From Cryptosporangium phraense (GTDB lineage: Bacteria > Actinomycetota > Actinomycetes > Mycobacteriales > Cryptosporangiaceae), in assembly GCF_006912135.1 (NCBI RefSeq), contig NZ_VIRS01000021.1:62001-126000 (forward strand): 64,000 bases of DNA, read 5' to 3'. Both the position numbers and the translations under genes were made by a program. This document shows positions 35,181 through 43,343 of the stretch, piece by piece (the stretch's first letter is position 1; each line of letters opens with the position of its first letter). Under the pieces are notes generated by a model. It was given only the letters and a program-made list of their open reading frames with translations, made no database searches and was not told the DNA's origin.

Positions 35181-36025
35181 CACTCGGTCAGCCTGACACC
35201 CGGGTCCGACAGTTCCAGCAGCCTCAGCGCGTTCTGGGCCGGGGACCCGGGGGCGGCGGTGTACGCGAACAACGTCTGGTCGGGATCCTCGGGCAGCGTC
35301 AGGGCCTGATACGTGAGCGTCAGGCCACCAACCACCGGATGGTGGTACCGCTTCGTGCCCGACGTCCGGGCCAGCACCCGGTGGTCGCCCCACCAGCGCA
35401 CGAACTCCTCGCTCTTCACCGACAGCTCGCCGACCAGCGCCGACAGGTCCGGGTCGTCGGGATACCGGCCCGCGTCCACCCGCAGCACCGCGACCGTGTC
35501 GGCCGCCACCTGAGCCCAATCCGGGTGCAGTGCGCGGGCGTTCTCGTCCAGGAACACGAACCGGGCGTAGTTGCGGTCGCGGGCGGCCAGCGCCGGGAAG
35601 TCCGCGATCAGCGCGCGGGCGATCCGGTTCGCGGCCAGCACGTCCATCCGTCGGCCGAGGACGAGCGCCGGGCTCGCCGTCGCGTCGAGCGTCTCGAGCA
35701 GTTGGAAGGTCGCGACCGAGACGCGCTGCGCGCGGCGCGGCGGTCGCCGGCGGCGGGCCGCCGGCGGTCGGGCGAGGTCGGAGAGGTGCGCGCGCTCGAC
35801 GTCGTCGAGCTCCAGGGCGCGGGCGAGCGCGTCGAGGACCGCGTCCGACGGGTTGAGGTTCCGTCCCTGCTCCAGACGGACGTAGTAGTCGACGCTGACG
35901 CCCGCGAGCGCGGCCAGCTCCTCGCGCCGCAGGCCGGGAACCCGGCGGCCCGGCCCGGCCACCGACGGCTGGACGCGGGCGCGGCGGGACCGGAGGAACT
36001 CGCGCAGCTCGGCGTTGTGCACCAC
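35177..36025 (-). CDS. XRE-family regulator with MmyB-like ligand domain
   Basis: A 282-residue transcription factor. Residues about 1-75 are an XRE helix-turn-helix (AELREFLRSRRARVQPS, PGLRREELAALAGVSVDYYVRLEQGRNLNPSDAVLDALARAL). The remainder is the MmyB-like PAS-related domain (ALVLGRRMDVLAANRIARALIADF, FVFLDENARALHPDWAQVAADTVAVLR, FVRWWGDHRV, HHPVVGGLTLTYQAL). Actinobacteria have many such regulators, often next to a dehydrogenase they control; here the divergent zinc alcohol dehydrogenase at 36173 is the candidate. GTG at 36025. Confidence 0.93.
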   Translation of the reverse strand: MVHNAELREFLRSRRARVQPSVAGPGRRVPGLRREELAALAGVSVDYYVRLEQGRNLNPSDAVLDALARALELDDVERAHLSDLARPPAARRRRPPRRAQRVSVATFQLLETLDATASPALVLGRRMDVLAANRIARALIADFPALAARDRNYARFVFLDENARALHPDWAQVAADTVAVLRVDAGRYPDDPDLSALVGELSVKSEEFVRWWGDHRVLARTSGTKRYHHPVVGGLTLTYQALTLPEDPDQTLFAYTAAPGSPAQNALRLLELSDPGVRLTEW

Positions 36026-36172
36026 GACCCCAGTATCCGACGAGGTCGCCCCGGGGAGCCCGGCCCGGGTAGGAACGCTGGTCCTAGGGTGGAGAGGGCT
36101 CGCCCGAGGCCCCTGAGCAGGCGTTCCGGCCGCTGGAATGGCATCGCAACCGCTTCTCGGGAGGTCGACGCG
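36026..36172. promoter_or_regulatory. Divergent promoter region, XRE regulator / alcohol dehydrogenase
   Basis: A 147-base gap. TAGGAA and TAGGGT hexamers near 36069-36090 could serve as -10 elements. GGGAGG lies about 10 bases before the alcohol dehydrogenase ATG. No clear operator palindrome seen. Confidence 0.4.
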
Positions 36173-37183
36173 ATGTCCAGAATTCGATCCGCTCAGATCG
36201 ACGAGCCCGGCGGGCCGTTCCGTCTCGTCGAGCGGGAACGGCCGGAGCCCGGCCCCGGCCAGGTCCGGGTCACGGTGGAGGCCTGCGGGGTCTGCCGGAC
36301 CGACTCGGCGTTCGTCGACGGCGTGTTCCCGGTGTCGTTCCCGCTGGTCACGGGCCACGAGATCGCCGGCCGGATCGACGCCGTCGGGGACGGCGCCGAC
36401 GGGTGGGAGGTCGGTGACCGGGTGGCGGTCGGCTGGTTCGGCGGCCACTGCGGGGTGTGCGACCCGTGCCGGGAGGGCGACTTCATCCACTGCGCGCGTC
36501 TGCAGGTCCCGGGCTGGGCGTATCCCGGTGGCTACTCGGAGGCGGTCGTCGTGCCGGCCACCGCGCCGGCCCGGATTCCCGACGCGCTGACCGCGGTCGA
36601 GGCCGCGCCGATGGGCTGCGCCGGGGTGGCGGTGTTCAACGCGCTGCGGCGCAGCAGCGCGCGGGCCGGTGACCTCGTCGCGGTGCTCGGCCTCGGCGGC
36701 CTCGGCCACCTCGGCGTCCAGTTCGCCCGGGCGATGGGCTTCGAGGTCGTCGCGGTGACCCGTGCGCCGGAGAGTGCGGCGGCCGAGCTCGGTGCCCACC
36801 ACCACGTCGACGCCTCCCGGGGCGACGTCGCCGACCGGCTGCTGGGGCTGGGCGGGGCCCGGGTCGTGCTGGCCACCGCGGCCAGCTCCGACGCGATGAC
36901 CGCGACGATCGACGGGCTGCGTCACGACGGGCAGCTCGTCGTGGTCGGCGCCGACCCGGAGCCGATCCGGGTCAGCCCCTTCCAGCTCATCTCGACCAGC
37001 CGGACCGTGCACGGCCACCCGTCCGGCACGGCCCGGGACGTCGAGGAGACCCTGCGTTTCGCGGCGCTCAGCGGCGTCCGTCCGAAGACCGAAACGGTGG
37101 GGCTGGACGACGTGGCGGATGCGTACGACCGCATGCTGGCGGGCAAAGCCCGCTACCGGATGGTGCTGACGACCGGAAGGTAG
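36173..37183 (+). CDS. Zinc-dependent alcohol dehydrogenase (MDR family)
   Basis: A 336-residue medium-chain dehydrogenase. The catalytic zinc ligands are in EACGVCRTDSAF and TGHEIAGRID (C, H, E), and the structural zinc loop GGHCGVCDPCREGDFIHCARL has four cysteines at about residues 91-107. The Rossmann motif is VLGLGGLGHLGVQFARAMG near 172. The group resembles AdhP-like enzymes that oxidise primary alcohols or reduce aldehydes with NAD(P). ATG has GGGAGG upstream. A SnoaL-like gene follows 4 bases later; the divergent XRE protein likely controls both. Confidence 0.94.
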   Translation: MSRIRSAQIDEPGGPFRLVERERPEPGPGQVRVTVEACGVCRTDSAFVDGVFPVSFPLVTGHEIAGRIDAVGDGADGWEVGDRVAVGWFGGHCGVCDPCREGDFIHCARLQVPGWAYPGGYSEAVVVPATAPARIPDALTAVEAAPMGCAGVAVFNALRRSSARAGDLVAVLGLGGLGHLGVQFARAMGFEVVAVTRAPESAAAELGAHHHVDASRGDVADRLLGLGGARVVLATAASSDAMTATIDGLRHDGQLVVVGADPEPIRVSPFQLISTSRTVHGHPSGTARDVEETLRFAALSGVRPKTETVGLDDVADAYDRMLAGKARYRMVLTTGR

Positions 37184-37187
37184 ACCG

Positions 37188-37568
37188 ATGAGGGCGCACT
37201 ACCTCGACTACATCGCCGCGCTGAACGCGCGCCGGTTCGACGACCTCGGCGCGTACGTGGCCGACCGGCTGACCTACAACGAGCGGCCGCTGACGCTCGC
37301 CGAGTACCGGGCGTTGCTGGTCGAGGACGTGCGCCGGATCCCGGACCTGCACTACGACGTCCGGCAGCTGGTCGTGGAGGGGGAGACGGTCGCGAGCCGG
37401 ATCCGGTTCGCCTGCACCCCGCGGGAGCCGTTCCACGGCCTGGAGCCGACCGGCCGTCCGGTCGTGTTCGACGAGCACGTGTTCTACCGGTTCGCGTCCG
37501 GCCGGATCGCCGAGGTCTGGTCGCTGCTCGATCTGGACGGGCTCAGACGGCAACTAGCTGCTCGCTGA
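37188..37568 (+). CDS. SnoaL-like polyketide cyclase/ester cyclase-family protein
   Basis: A 126-residue NTF2-fold protein. YLDYIAALNARRFDDLGAYVADRLTYNERPLTLAEYRALL and the following RIPDLHYDVRQLVVEGETVASRIRFACTP, then FDEHVFYRFASGRIAEVWSLLD, match the SnoaL ester-cyclase-like family. Several members bind small cyclic ligands; enzymatic residues are not certain. It begins 4 bases after the alcohol dehydrogenase stop and overlaps the converging FAD monooxygenase by 15 bases at its end. Confidence 0.85.
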   Translation: MRAHYLDYIAALNARRFDDLGAYVADRLTYNERPLTLAEYRALLVEDVRRIPDLHYDVRQLVVEGETVASRIRFACTPREPFHGLEPTGRPVVFDEHVFYRFASGRIAEVWSLLDLDGLRRQLAAR

Positions 37569-38711
37569 GCGTGCCGCCCCGTACTCCGGCAGGTCGATCG
37601 CGTTCGCGGCCTTGTGCAGCGGCGCCATCGCCGCGGCCAGCAGGCGATCCTTGAACGGCAGGTGGTCCATCACCGCGAGCATCCGCATCGAGGCGCGGAC
37701 CTGGCGCTCCGTGCTCAGCACCATCCGCTTGACGTTCGCCGGCCCGAGCTTCTGGTTCCGCTCGGCGAACGGACGCATCCGCCGCTCGTACCCGGCGAAC
37801 CCACCCCCGGTCGCCAGCTCCCCGGCCAGCACGTACGCCCCCACCAGCGCGAGGCTCGTGCCCTGCCCGGACGCCGGCGAGGCGCACCAGGCCGCGTCGC
37901 CCACCAGCGCCACCGGCCCGGCCGACCAGCGGTCCATCCTCACCTGCGTCATCACGTCGGCATACAGATCGGGCGCGGAGCCGGCCGCCTCCAGCAGCGC
38001 GGGCACCTCCCAGCCCGAGCCCGCGTAGACGTCGCGGAGCGACGGCTCCGCCCCGGCGTACAGGAACATCGCCTTCGCGTCGGACGACCCCGCGGTGCTG
38101 TAGACGAGCGCGGTCCGGCCCGGACCGACGTAGGTGACCTCCTCGCGGTCGAGCCCCAGGTGGTTGGGTACCGAGCAGATCGCGATCCGGTAGCCGAGGT
38201 CGTGCCGGAACCGCTCCTCGGGCCCGAACGCGAGCGCGCGGGTCGTCGAGTGGACGCCGTCGGCGCCGATGATCAGGTCGTAGGACGCGGAGGACCCGCT
38301 CGCGAACCCGACCCGGTTCCCGTCGAGCGCGGTGATCGCCTCGCCGAAGCGGTACTCGACGTCGTTCCCGGTCAGGTCGTAGAGGACCCGGGTCAGGTCC
38401 CCGCGCAGCAGCTCGGCGTCACCGTGGGTCCGGCCGCCGAACGTGTCGCCGTCCATGCTCGCCACCCGCTTGCCCGAGCCGTCGACGACCGTGCCGGCCC
38501 GCACCTCGGTCCGTAACGACCGCAGCGTGTCCAGGATGCCCATCCGGGAGACGACGTCGATCGCGGCGCCGCGGATGTCCACCTTGTACCCGCCGTCGCG
38601 CAGGGCCGCGGCCCGCTCGACGACCGTGACCGCGAAACCGTGCCGGTGCAGCCAGTAGGCCAGCGAGGTACCGGCGATGCTGCCACCCACGATGAGAACC
38701 GAAGAAGTCAT
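37554..38711 (-). CDS. FAD-dependent monooxygenase (PHBH fold)
   Basis: A 385-residue flavoprotein hydroxylase. The dinucleotide motif VLIVGGSIAGTSLAYWLHRHGFAVTVVERA opens the protein, the DG motif is YDLIIGADGVHSTTR near residue 150, and the GD motif VALVGDAAWCASPASGQGTSLALVGAYVLA is near 275-305. It resembles actinobacterial TetX/RdmE-like monooxygenases that hydroxylate aromatic or antibiotic substrates; the true substrate is unknown. A promoter with -35 TTGCAC and -10 TACTGT ends seven bases before the ATG, so the mRNA is probably leaderless. Divergent from a TetR regulator that likely represses it. Confidence 0.92.
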   Translation of the reverse strand: MTSSVLIVGGSIAGTSLAYWLHRHGFAVTVVERAAALRDGGYKVDIRGAAIDVVSRMGILDTLRSLRTEVRAGTVVDGSGKRVASMDGDTFGGRTHGDAELLRGDLTRVLYDLTGNDVEYRFGEAITALDGNRVGFASGSSASYDLIIGADGVHSTTRALAFGPEERFRHDLGYRIAICSVPNHLGLDREEVTYVGPGRTALVYSTAGSSDAKAMFLYAGAEPSLRDVYAGSGWEVPALLEAAGSAPDLYADVMTQVRMDRWSAGPVALVGDAAWCASPASGQGTSLALVGAYVLAGELATGGGFAGYERRMRPFAERNQKLGPANVKRMVLSTERQVRASMRMLAVMDHLPFKDRLLAAAMAPLHKAANAIDLPEYGAARSASS

Positions 38712-38769
38712 ACGCAGACAGTACGACCGTCTAAGACGATCGTGCAAGACGTTCGTGTAAGGTCGGGGC
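38712..38769. promoter_or_regulatory. Overlapping divergent promoters with TetR operator candidates
   Basis: For the leftward gene, TTGCAC (38747-38742) and TACTGT (38723-38718) are 18 bases apart on the minus strand. For the rightward TetR gene, TAAGGT (38757-38762) lies seven bases before the ATG. Overlapping both are an imperfect palindrome CGACCGTCT-A-AGACGATCG (38725-38743) and two direct 13-base copies of AAGACGNTCGTGY (38733 and 38746). This layout fits autoregulation and repression by the TetR protein. Confidence 0.65.
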
Positions 38770-39330
38770 ATGGGAAATCGGGAGGACCTGCTCGACGCGG
38801 CCACGCGCTGCCTCGAGAGCAAGGGGTACGTGCGCACCAGCGCCCGGGACGTCGCCACCGCCGCGAACGTCAGCCTGGCCGCGATCGGCTACCACTACGG
38901 CTCCAAGGACGCGCTGCTCCAGGCCGCCCTCCGGCAGGCGCTCGAGCGCTGGGGCGACGAGCTCGCCCGCTCGCTCGCGGCCACTCCGCTCGACGACGAC
39001 CCGGTCGCGCGCTTCACCGCGCTCTGGGACGCGATCGTCGCGTCGTTCGCCGCCAACCCGTCGCTCTGGCGGGTCCAGTTCGAGGTCCTGGCCCAGCCCG
39101 ACCTGCCGGACGAGCTCCGCGGGCTGTTCCGGGACGCCCACCGGCAGGCCCGGCTGGGCCTGGTCGAGTTGTTCGGCGGCGCCCCGGACGGCGAGGCCCC
39201 GCGGGTCGGCGCTGTCTATCAGGCGCTGCTCGGCGGGCTGGCCGCGATCTGGCTCGCCGACCCGGCCGGGCCGCCGTCCGGAGACGACCTGCTCGCGGCA
39301 ATTCGCGCGGTCGCATCCACATTGCACTAA
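38770..39330 (+). CDS. TetR-family transcriptional regulator
   Basis: A 186-residue regulator. The helix-turn-helix is REDLLDAATRCLESKGYVRTSARDVATAANVSLAAIGYHYGSKDALLQAAL (residues 3-53). The C-terminal domain has nine-helix TetR architecture with FTALWDAIVASFAANPSLWRVQFEVLAQ in the ligand region. ATG at 38770 directly follows the -10-like element, so a leaderless mRNA is likely. Divergent from the FAD monooxygenase, its probable target; ligand unknown. Confidence 0.93.
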   Translation: MGNREDLLDAATRCLESKGYVRTSARDVATAANVSLAAIGYHYGSKDALLQAALRQALERWGDELARSLAATPLDDDPVARFTALWDAIVASFAANPSLWRVQFEVLAQPDLPDELRGLFRDAHRQARLGLVELFGGAPDGEAPRVGAVYQALLGGLAAIWLADPAGPPSGDDLLAAIRAVASTLH

Positions 39331-39433
39331 ACGCTGTTCGCCGTACCGGCCTTTCCCTGAAAATCCGGCAACGACGGGTATGAGCAGCGCAAACACAAAA
39401 CATTGCCCCGCGGTAAATCCTGAGAGGAGGGTG

Positions 39434-39462
39434 TTGACTGAGGGTCGAAAAGAGGCCAATGT
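39434..39462 (+). promoter_or_regulatory. Candidate promoter of the conservon operon
   Basis: In the 249-base gap before cvnA, TTGACT (39434-39439), a 17-base spacer and CAATGT (39457-39462) form a plausible housekeeping promoter, giving a leader of about 110 bases. The rest of the gap (39331-39579) is A/T-richer than average and has a CTAAGGAG ribosome site 10 bases before the GTG at 39580. Confidence 0.5.
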
Positions 39463-39579
39463 TCGGCGAGCGATACGCGTGAGCCGTTTTCAATTCGCAG
39501 CGGTATGCCTACGCGCGTTTCCGCTCATCACCATCGGCGGAACCAGCCTCAGACGACGGCCTCCTAAGGAGCTGATCGC

Positions 39580-41997
39580 GTGCGCAGGGCCGACTCACCC
39601 CAGCGATCCGGCTCCACGATCGGACGGCGGATCGTGCGGACGCTCGCGCTGCCGGTCGTCGCCGCGCTGGTGCTGCTGATCGTCATCGCGGGGATCCAGG
39701 TCGGCAACTACACCGCGGCCGCGGCCACCGCCCGCGCGGTCACGCTGGACCTCGCGGTCCAGGACCTCGTCCAGGAGCTCCAGACCGAGCGCGGCGTCAC
39801 CGCCGGCCTGCTCGGCGGCAACGCCGGGTTCCGCGCCGAGCTCGCCCGCGTCCGCGACCGGGTCGACGACGAGCGCACCGCCGTCGAGAGGCTGGTCGAG
39901 GACGGCGGCGCGGTCGAGGACCGGGTCGCGGACGCCCTGCGCGACCTCGAGGGGCTCGCCGGAGTGCGGGCCGGCGCCGACACCGGCGGCGCCGCCCGGG
40001 CGGCCACGTTCACGTTCTACACGGCCCGGATCGCCCAGCTCAGCAACGTCGACTTCGGTCTGGACAGCTCGACCGACGGACAGCTGCGCAGCAGCGTCAC
40101 CGCCCTCCAGGCGCTGGCCGACGTCAAGGAGGCCACCGCCCAGGAGCGGGCGTTCCTCAACGGCGTGTTCTCGGCCAGTGGATTCGGGAAGGGCGAGTTC
40201 CTGCAGTTCGTCACCATGCGGTCGGCCAAGGACGCGGCGCTGCAGACGTTCACCCGGTACGCGCCCGAGGACGCCCGCGCCTCGATGAGCTACGTCCTCG
40301 ACACCGGGGCGGCCCGCGAAGCCACCTACTTCGAGACCGTCGCCCTCAACGCCGGCGACGGACGGCCGCTGCAGGTCAACCCGCAGTCCTGGTGGTCGGC
40401 GCTGACCACGGTCCTCGACGACATGCTCAGCCTGCAGCAGCACGTGGGCTCGGTGATCCGGGCCCGGGCCGAGACGCTCCAGAACGGCGCGACCGTCCGC
40501 GTCGCCGTGCTGCTCGCGGCCGTCCTGCTGTCGGTCGTCGGATCGATCTACCTCGCGTTCCGCGCGTCGCGGTCGATCGCGCGGCCGCTGGCCGCGCTGG
40601 CCGGGGAGGCCAACCGCCTGGCCGGACGGGCGCTTCCGGACGCGGTCCGCCGCGCGTCGGCCGGCGACGACGCCCCGCCACCACCGCCGGTCCTGGTCTC
40701 CAGCGGGTCGACCGAAGAGGTCCGGCAGGTCGCCGACGCGTTCGACCGGGTCCAGGCCACCGCCTACGCGCTGGCCACCGAGCAGGCCCGGCTGCGCCGC
40801 AGCAGCGCCGAGTCGCTGGCCAACCTCGGGCGGCGCAATCAGAACCTGCTCCGCCGCCAGCTCGGGTTCATCACCCGGCTCGAGCGCGAGGAGTCCGACC
40901 CGACCGGCCTGGCCAACCTGTTCGAGCTCGACCACCTCGCCACCCGCATGCGACGCAACGCCGAGAGCCTGCTGGTGCTGGTCGGCGCGGCCAGCCCCCG
41001 GCAGTGGTCGCAACCGCTGCCGGTCGCCGACGTGATCCGGGCCGCCGTGTCCGAGGTCGAGGAGTACCGCCGGGTGACGCTGCGCCGGGTCGACGACATC
41101 CAGGTCGCCGGGTCGGTGGTCAGCGGCATCGCGCACATGCTGGCCGAGCTGATCGAGAACGGGCTGTCGTTCTCGCCGCCCGACGAGCACGTCGAGATCC
41201 ACGGGCGGCGGCTCGGCGACGGCTACCTGATCGCGGTGTTCGACCAGGGCATCGGCCTCAACCCGGCCGAGATCGAGCGGGCCAACCAGCGGCTGCGGGG
41301 CGAGGGCGACTTCATCACCGCGCCCGCGCGGTTCCTCGGCCACTACGTGGTCGGCCGCCTGGCGGCCGACATGGGCATCAGCGTCCAGCTCGCGCCGTCG
41401 CCGGTGACCGGGGTGACGGCCCGGATCACGCTCCCGCCGTCGATGCTGTCCGAGCCTCCGGCGGTGGAGGTCCCCGGCCCGGCCGAGCCGACCCTCGGCC
41501 GCCGTCTCCAACTGCACCAGGCCATTGCCGACGGGACGGGAGCGCGCCGATTCCCCGCCGCGGTGCCCGAACCGCGGTGGGCTCCACCGGTGAGTCCGGC
41601 GCCGATGGGTGCCGGGCCGGTCGGTGCGCCGCTCACCGTCGAATCGGTCGTCGTGGCCGGGCCGCTGCCGGTGCCGTCGCAGCGGCCGGGCAGCCCCGAG
41701 GTTCCGGCCTACAGCACGCTCAAGGCGCCGTCGTCGCTGGGCGTCGACCTGTACACGGTCGAGCCGGTCGACGACGCGGTCGAGCGCACCACGAACGGCC
41801 TGCGCAAGCGGACGCCGCGGGCCCGGCGGGCGACCACGACGACCGGGGCGCACCCGACCATCACCGCGCCGCCCGCGGGCGAACGCCCGGCGCTGCTCAA
41901 CGAGTCGCCGGACGCGCTGCGGGCCCGGCTGGCCGCGTTCCGCGACGGCGTCCACCGCGGCACCAGCTCGACCTCCGACGAAGGAAGCCTTTCGTGA
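39580..41997 (+). CDS. cvnA: Conservon sensor kinase-like protein CvnA (NIT-HAMP-HATPase)
   Basis: An 805-residue membrane protein. TM1 is about residues 19-41, followed by an extracytoplasmic nitrate/nitrite-sensing (NIT)-type domain (LQTERGVTAGLLGG...; about 45-300), TM2 near 308-330, a HAMP-like linker, and a GHKL ATPase (about 455-640: MLAELIENGLSFSPPDEHVEIHG, VFDQGIGLNPAEIERANQRL, GHYVVGRLAADMGISVQL). No classical H-box is evident, as in other CvnA. The last about 150 residues are Pro-rich and disordered. It is first of four overlapping conservon genes; CvnA-D complexes act like eukaryotic G-protein-coupled receptors in Streptomyces. Confidence 0.92.
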   Translation: MRRADSPQRSGSTIGRRIVRTLALPVVAALVLLIVIAGIQVGNYTAAAATARAVTLDLAVQDLVQELQTERGVTAGLLGGNAGFRAELARVRDRVDDERTAVERLVEDGGAVEDRVADALRDLEGLAGVRAGADTGGAARAATFTFYTARIAQLSNVDFGLDSSTDGQLRSSVTALQALADVKEATAQERAFLNGVFSASGFGKGEFLQFVTMRSAKDAALQTFTRYAPEDARASMSYVLDTGAAREATYFETVALNAGDGRPLQVNPQSWWSALTTVLDDMLSLQQHVGSVIRARAETLQNGATVRVAVLLAAVLLSVVGSIYLAFRASRSIARPLAALAGEANRLAGRALPDAVRRASAGDDAPPPPPVLVSSGSTEEVRQVADAFDRVQATAYALATEQARLRRSSAESLANLGRRNQNLLRRQLGFITRLEREESDPTGLANLFELDHLATRMRRNAESLLVLVGAASPRQWSQPLPVADVIRAAVSEVEEYRRVTLRRVDDIQVAGSVVSGIAHMLAELIENGLSFSPPDEHVEIHGRRLGDGYLIAVFDQGIGLNPAEIERANQRLRGEGDFITAPARFLGHYVVGRLAADMGISVQLAPSPVTGVTARITLPPSMLSEPPAVEVPGPAEPTLGRRLQLHQAIADGTGARRFPAAVPEPRWAPPVSPAPMGAGPVGAPLTVESVVVAGPLPVPSQRPGSPEVPAYSTLKAPSSLGVDLYTVEPVDDAVERTTNGLRKRTPRARRATTTTGAHPTITAPPAGERPALLNESPDALRARLAAFRDGVHRGTSSTSDEGSLS

Positions 41998-42419
41998 GCG
42001 TTGACACCTCCGCCGACCGGCACCAGTTCAACTGGCTGCTGGGCAACTTCGTGCACCAGACCGACGGGGTGCGGGACGCGGTCGCGGTGTCGTCGGACGG
42101 CCTGCTGATCGCCGCGTCCGACGGGCTCACCCGGGCCTCGGCCGACCAACTGGCGGCGATCGTCTCGAGCCTGGCCAGCATCGCCCGCAGCGCGTCCCGG
42201 CGCTACGACTTCGACGGGCTGAAGCTGATCATGATCGAGATGCGCCGGGGGTTCCTGCTGGTCTCGGTCATCGCCGGCGGGAGCTGCCTGGGCGTCGTGG
42301 CCGGGGGAGACAGCGACCTGGGGCTCGTCGGCTACGAGATCTCGCTGCTCGCCGACCGGTTCGGCGCGCTGCTCACCCCGGCGCTCATCGCGGAATCACG
42401 GCAGCACTTACCCCGATGA
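41994..42419 (+). CDS. cvnB: Roadblock/LC7-domain protein CvnB
   Basis: A 141-residue roadblock/LC7 protein: FNWLLGNFVHQTDGVRDAVAVSSDGLLIAASDGLTRASADQLAAIVSSLASIA followed by LLVSVIAGGSCLGVVAGGDSDLGLVGYEISLLADRFG, the standard CvnB sequence pattern. Roadblock proteins are non-catalytic platforms that can stimulate nucleotide turnover of the partner GTPase. GTG start overlaps the cvnA stop by 4 bases, and its own stop overlaps cvnC, so the products are made in coupled amounts. Confidence 0.95.
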   Translation: MSVDTSADRHQFNWLLGNFVHQTDGVRDAVAVSSDGLLIAASDGLTRASADQLAAIVSSLASIARSASRRYDFDGLKLIMIEMRRGFLLVSVIAGGSCLGVVAGGDSDLGLVGYEISLLADRFGALLTPALIAESRQHLPR

Positions 42420-42760
42420 CGCCCACCGAGCCGGAGGAGGATCCGGTCGTCAGACCGTTCATGCTCACCGGTGGGCGCACGCGACCCCAGCACGACGGCT
42501 TGCGGATCGAGACCCAGCTGCACGCCATCCCCGGGGCGCTCTCCGCGCCGCTGCGGTTCGAATCGCGGCGGATCGTCGAGCTCTGCCAGGCCCCGCGGAG
42601 CATCGCGGACCTCTCCGCGGCGCTCCGGGCACCGCTCGCCGTCGTGCGGGTGATCGTCGCCGATCTGGTCACCGACGGATACCTGCGGATCGACGAGCCG
42701 ATCTCCGACTTCACGCCGGAGTTGATCGAAAGGATCAGGGACCGTGTTCGGGCGCTCTAG
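42416..42760 (+). CDS. cvnC: DUF742 protein CvnC
   Basis: A 114-residue DUF742 protein. VVRPFMLTGGRTRP (residues 11-24), the central LRFESRRIVELCQAPRSIADLSAALRAPLAVVRVIVADLVTDGYL (winged-helix-like) and the C-terminal ELIERIRDRVRAL are the family signature. In conservons it binds the other Cvn proteins; the wHTH-like core has no known DNA target. ATG overlaps cvnB by 4 bases and the end overlaps cvnD by 17 bases. Confidence 0.95.
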   Translation: MTPTEPEEDPVVRPFMLTGGRTRPQHDGLRIETQLHAIPGALSAPLRFESRRIVELCQAPRSIADLSAALRAPLAVVRVIVADLVTDGYLRIDEPISDFTPELIERIRDRVRAL

Positions 42761-43343
42761 TGAGCCGATCGCACCGCCGATCGCCGTCAAGATCGTCGTC
42801 GGCGGCGGGTTCGGCGTCGGGAAGACGACGTTCGTCAGCGCGATCTCCGAGATCGAGCCGCTGATCACCGAGGCCGAGATGACCGAGCGGTCCATCGGGA
42901 TCGACGACCTGTCCGGGGTCGCGGGCAAGACGACGACGACCGTCGCGCTCGACTTCGGCCGGATCACGCTCGACCAGTCGCTGCTCCTCTACCTGTTCGG
43001 CACACCCGGTCAGGACCGCTTCGCGTTCCTCTGGGACGACCTGGTCGACGGGGCCCTGGGCGCGATCGTGCTGGTCGACACCCGGCGGGTGGAGGACTGC
43101 TTCACCACGATCGACTACTTCGAGGAGCGCGACATCCCGTTCGTCATCGGCGTCAACGTCTTCGACTCCCGGAGCCGGTTCGAGCTGGAGGAGGTGCGCG
43201 AGGCACTCGGCGTCGAGCCCGACGTCCGGCTCGTCGAGTGCGACGCGCGGTACCGCGAGTCGGTGAAGAACGTGCTGGTGGCGCTCACCGAGGAAGTGCT
43301 GATGCAGCGGTTGACCAAGCAGCGGGCGGGGTCGTCGTGGTGA
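42744..43343 (+). CDS. cvnD: Ras-like GTPase CvnD
   Basis: A 199-residue small GTPase of the bacterial MglA/CvnD type. P-loop GGGFGVGKTTF (about residues 19-29), switch II region FGTPGQDRF near 86, and the guanine-specificity motif in the degenerate form GVNVFDS near 133 (NKxD elsewhere) are visible. It would cycle between GDP and GTP and transmit the state of CvnA. GTG start lies inside the end of cvnC. Its stop overlaps by 4 bases the start of a solute-binding lipoprotein gene, an unusual extension of a conservon. Confidence 0.95.
   Translation: MFGRSSEPIAPPIAVKIVVGGGFGVGKTTFVSAISEIEPLITEAEMTERSIGIDDLSGVAGKTTTTVALDFGRITLDQSLLLYLFGTPGQDRFAFLWDDLVDGALGAIVLVDTRRVEDCFTTIDYFEERDIPFVIGVNVFDSRSRFELEEVREALGVEPDVRLVECDARYRESVKNVLVALTEEVLMQRLTKQRAGSSW

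Noticed and set aside
39595-41955. Open frame of almost 790 codons antisense to cvnA
   Set aside because: Mirror of CvnA coding sequence; low-complexity Arg/Gly/Val/Asp composition.
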